DNA from: Methanosarcina sp.
GTDB lineage: Archaea > Halobacteriota > Methanosarcinia > Methanosarcinales > Methanosarcinaceae
Assembly: GCA_013330315.1 (NCBI GenBank)
Contig: DUIO01000041.1
Coordinates: forward strand, 2,751-9,013
Length of the DNA stretch: 6,263 nucleotides
Reading direction: 5' to 3'
Part shown: positions 5,676 through 6,263 of the stretch, piece by piece
Layout of the letters: every line of letters starts with the position of its first letter
Numbering within the stretch: the first letter of the stretch is position 1
Notes under the pieces: model-generated
Told to the model about the DNA's origin: nothing
Seen by the model: the letters and a program-made list of their open reading frames with translations, nothing else
Database searches by the model: none
Translations under genes and position numbers: made by a program

Positions 5676-6263
5676 TCAGGTTTGTAAATCCCGCCAGGCA
5701 AGCATGCCGCCTTTCAGGACTTTTACCTTCTTAAAACCCTTTCGGACAAGAAATTTAGCAGCCTTTGACGCACGTACGCCTGAGCGGCATACCACTATTA
5801 TTTCCAGGTCTCTTTCTTTTTCAAGCTCCTTGAGCCTGTTTTCAAGGCTTCCTAGAGGAATATTCGTTGAGTTTTCAAGATGCCCGAGTTTCCCAAAGAG
5901 TTCGCTTTCCTCTCTTACATCGAGAATAAGCAAAGGAATTTTGGAGTCCATGCATTTCTTCAGTTCCTGAGCTGAGATGGTTTCTATATCCGAATTTTTT
6001 TCCTTTAGGAGAACAGTCTTTTTTATGCCTGAGCTTTCGGGCTCTGTATGCCCTCCGGAAGTTCGCGAAATCCGCGCCTCTGGACTCCTTAATTTAAAAC
6101 ACTCTTTTCCCGAGCCTGTAGATTCCGTCTCCAGTGCACATGCCAGTGCACCTATTGGTTCTGAATTTTCCTTTTTTCTGTAAGGTTTAAATTGAAAATT
6201 CACTTCTTTCTCTTCTGGCTTTGAAAGGTTTTTTTCTTTTATTGCATATCTGCAGCCTTTGAG
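5676..6263 (-). CDS. Rhodanese-domain protein, probably continuing past the window edge
   Basis: The C-terminal ~100 residues form a rhodanese domain. Counting from GTG 6203, these are LILDVREESELFGKLGHLE (92-110), NIPLGSLENRL, the catalytic loop CRSGVRAS (C139 to S146, persulfide-forming C139 with R144), and GFKKVKVLKGGMLAW (156-170). Single-domain rhodaneses move sulfane sulfur to acceptors such as cyanide, thiols or carrier proteins; the partner here is unknown. About 70 residues before the domain are polar and linker-like. The frame stays open to the window end for 20 more codons (including KGCRYAIKEKN) with no ATG, and GTG 6203 has only a weak purine stretch upstream. I therefore think the gene starts outside and has another N-terminal part; a GTG start giving 175 residues is the alternative. 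It ends with TGA at 5676-5678, directly followed in frame by the DUF255 gene. Confidence 0.8.
   Translation of the reverse strand, partial: LKGCRYAIKEKNLSKPEEKEVNFQFKPYRKKENSEPIGALACALETESTGSGKECFKLRSPEARISRTSGGHTEPESSGIKKTVLLKEKNSDIETISAQELKKCMDSKIPLLILDVREESELFGKLGHLENSTNIPLGSLENRLKELEKERDLEIIVVCRSGVRASKAAKFLVRKGFKKVKVLKGGMLAWRDLQT

Noticed and set aside
5676..5678. TGA between rhodanese and DUF255 as a selenocysteine codon
   Set aside because: Methanosarcina is not known to use selenocysteine (its recoded stop is UAG for pyrrolysine). A Shine-Dalgarno site directly after the TGA argues for normal termination and a new start.

Overview
The window looks like the chromosome of a Methanosarcina-type methanogenic archaeon. 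The main reasons are the first gene, which reads as the C-terminal part of FpoF (input subunit of the F420H2 dehydrogenase of Methanosarcinales), an archaeal-type NMN adenylyltransferase, an archaeal AK6/Fap7-type nucleotide kinase, AT-rich TATA-box promoters, archaeal Shine-Dalgarno sequences (GGAGG/GGAGTG) and long AT-rich spacers. The species cannot be fixed from the sequence alone.

Layout. Positions 1-2440 carry three plus-strand genes: the 3' part of fpoF (cut by the window edge), an NMN adenylyltransferase 72 nt downstream and probably cotranscribed, then about 0.9 kb of AT-rich non-coding DNA that begins with a T-rich, roughly 26-bp degenerate repeat, then a small exported cysteine-rich protein built around one cadherin-like/Big_9-like domain. 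A hairpin at 2450-2491 separates it from the convergent minus-strand genes. On the minus strand, in transcription order, are a rhodanese-domain protein (open to the right edge of the window), a DUF255/SSP411-type thioredoxin-fold protein of about 700 residues, a 76-residue cytochrome b5-like protein, and an AK6/Fap7-type kinase.

How the genes fit together. fpoF and the adenylyltransferase connect electron entry from F420H2 with NAD synthesis only by proximity. The minus-strand block is enriched in redox and sulfur chemistry (rhodanese, CxxC thioredoxin fold, b5-type haem domain), but only rhodanese-DUF255 looks like a true operon pair. The b5 gene has its own TATA box and Shine-Dalgarno site and is followed by its own hairpin.

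The most unusual point is the rhodanese/DUF255 junction. The two genes lie in the same reading frame, separated by a single TGA, and the DUF255 gene has a strong Shine-Dalgarno site but no ATG, GTG or TTG before its conserved N-terminal motif. Either a non-canonical start (ATA or CTG) is used, a start codon has been lost, the base call is wrong, or the TGA is read through to some extent. The second notable item is the secreted 12-cysteine protein with a 21-bp tandem repeat. I found no CRISPR array, no convincing insertion sequence, and no tRNA or rRNA gene.
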